The notes under the pieces were generated by a model. That model was not told where the DNA came from, did no database searches, and worked only from the letters and a program-made list of their open reading frames with translations. The translations under genes were made by a program, and so were the position numbers. 7,176 bases of DNA from Bacteroidia bacterium (GTDB taxonomy: Bacteria; Bacteroidota; Bacteroidia; Bacteroidales; UBA5342). Location: the NCBI GenBank assembly GCA_030433225.1, contig JAUIMD010000096.1, forward strand, positions 1-7,176. Reading direction: 5' to 3'. This document shows, in pieces, positions 6,832-7,176 of the stretch (the stretch's first letter is position 1; each line of letters begins with the position of its first letter).

Positions 6832-7176
6832 ATGAATATGATTAGCGACAAATCGTTTAAAACCAATTTTAAAGGGAAAGAAGTTGGCTTGTTTACATTA
6901 AAAAACAAAGCGGGTATGGTGGTACAAATCACCAACTTTGGGGCAAAAATAGTGAGCATTTGGGCTCCGGACCGCGAAGGAAACTTTGCTGACATTTGCC
7001 AGGGATACAACACCATTGATGAGTGGATTAAAGGCATGCCGTATTACGGTGCCACCTGCGGACGATTTGCCAACCGGATAAAAAACGGCCAGTTCAGTAT
7101 TGACGGTAAACACTATCAATTGCCCATAAACAATGAACCTAACAGCCTGCATGGAGGTCCGGAAGGTTTCAGCAAC
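6832..7176 (+). CDS. galM: Aldose 1-epimerase (mutarotase) GalM, 3' end missing
   Basis: The first 115 codons of a gene that runs off the right edge without a stop. The product would interconvert alpha and beta anomers of aldoses. Visible family blocks are ITNFGAKIVSIWAPD (33-47), GATCGRFANRIKNGQF (73-88), DGKHYQL (91-97) and NSLHGGPEGF (104-113). R78 and H107 fall in the motifs that hold the sugar-binding Arg and His of characterised GalM proteins; the catalytic Glu and second His lie beyond the window. There is no signal peptide, so it should be cytoplasmic. Two in-frame ATGs, at 6832 and 6838, are both possible starts; I took the first, which follows an A/T-rich TAATATAAA leader. It is divergent from the ara operon and shares its control region, so it is probably coregulated and acts on arabinose, though GalM enzymes are broad. 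Confidence 0.92.
   Translation, partial: MNMISDKSFKTNFKGKEVGLFTLKNKAGMVVQITNFGAKIVSIWAPDREGNFADICQGYNTIDEWIKGMPYYGATCGRFANRIKNGQFSIDGKHYQLPINNEPNSLHGGPEGFSN

Noticed and set aside
6653..6835. 60-codon plus-strand frame ahead of galM
   Set aside because: It lies in the A/T-rich control region, overlaps the galM start, has no recognisable motif and no good start context.
1..7176. CRISPR array, tRNA, rRNA, intact insertion sequence or novel defence system
   Set aside because: I found no regularly spaced direct repeats, no RNA-gene signatures, and no transposase or defence-like domains in any frame.

Overview
The window looks like a chromosomal segment of a Bacteroidota bacterium. Four things point there: a secreted protein ending in a type IX secretion (T9SS) sorting domain, start regions that are A/T-rich and lack clear Shine-Dalgarno sites, an exact TAnnTTTG promoter element, and a Nudix-type sugar regulator inside the operon it probably controls. 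I cannot name the genus from this sequence.

Layout. Positions 2-1042 (+) hold the 3' end of a gene for a large exported protein: the tail of a beta-sandwich region, a lamin-tail domain and a C-terminal T9SS sorting domain. It appears unrelated to what follows. Positions 1043-1404 are non-coding, with a strong 40-nt hairpin just after the stop, several weaker inverted repeats, and a classic terminator at 1355-1383 that serves the minus-strand operon. Positions 1405-6441 (-) are a four-gene operon. In transcription order it encodes an SGLT-like Na+/sugar symporter (6441-4555), an AraR-type Nudix/winged-helix regulator (4539-3853), L-ribulose-5-phosphate 4-epimerase AraD (3774-3082) and L-ribulokinase AraB (3051-1405). 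Gaps are 15, 78 and 30 bp. Positions 6442-6831 are an A/T-rich divergent control region with a TATTTTTG promoter element, a 19-bp perfect palindrome and two further operator-like inverted repeats. From 6832 (+) the 5' part of an aldose 1-epimerase (galM) gene runs off the right edge.

How the genes work together: the symporter would bring a sugar, most likely L-arabinose, across the inner membrane, and the mutarotase would interconvert its anomers. An isomerase (AraA, not in this window) would make L-ribulose. AraB phosphorylates L-ribulose and AraD epimerises the product to D-xylulose 5-phosphate for the pentose phosphate pathway. The regulator has lost key residues of the Nudix catalytic box and probably senses the sugar and controls the divergent promoter region. 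The main points of interest are the absence of araA between or beside araB and araD, the eroded Nudix box, the palindromes in the control region, and an SGLT1-like rather than vSGLT-like sugar site in the symporter. I see no CRISPR array, tRNA, rRNA or intact mobile element, and no clearly new biological system.
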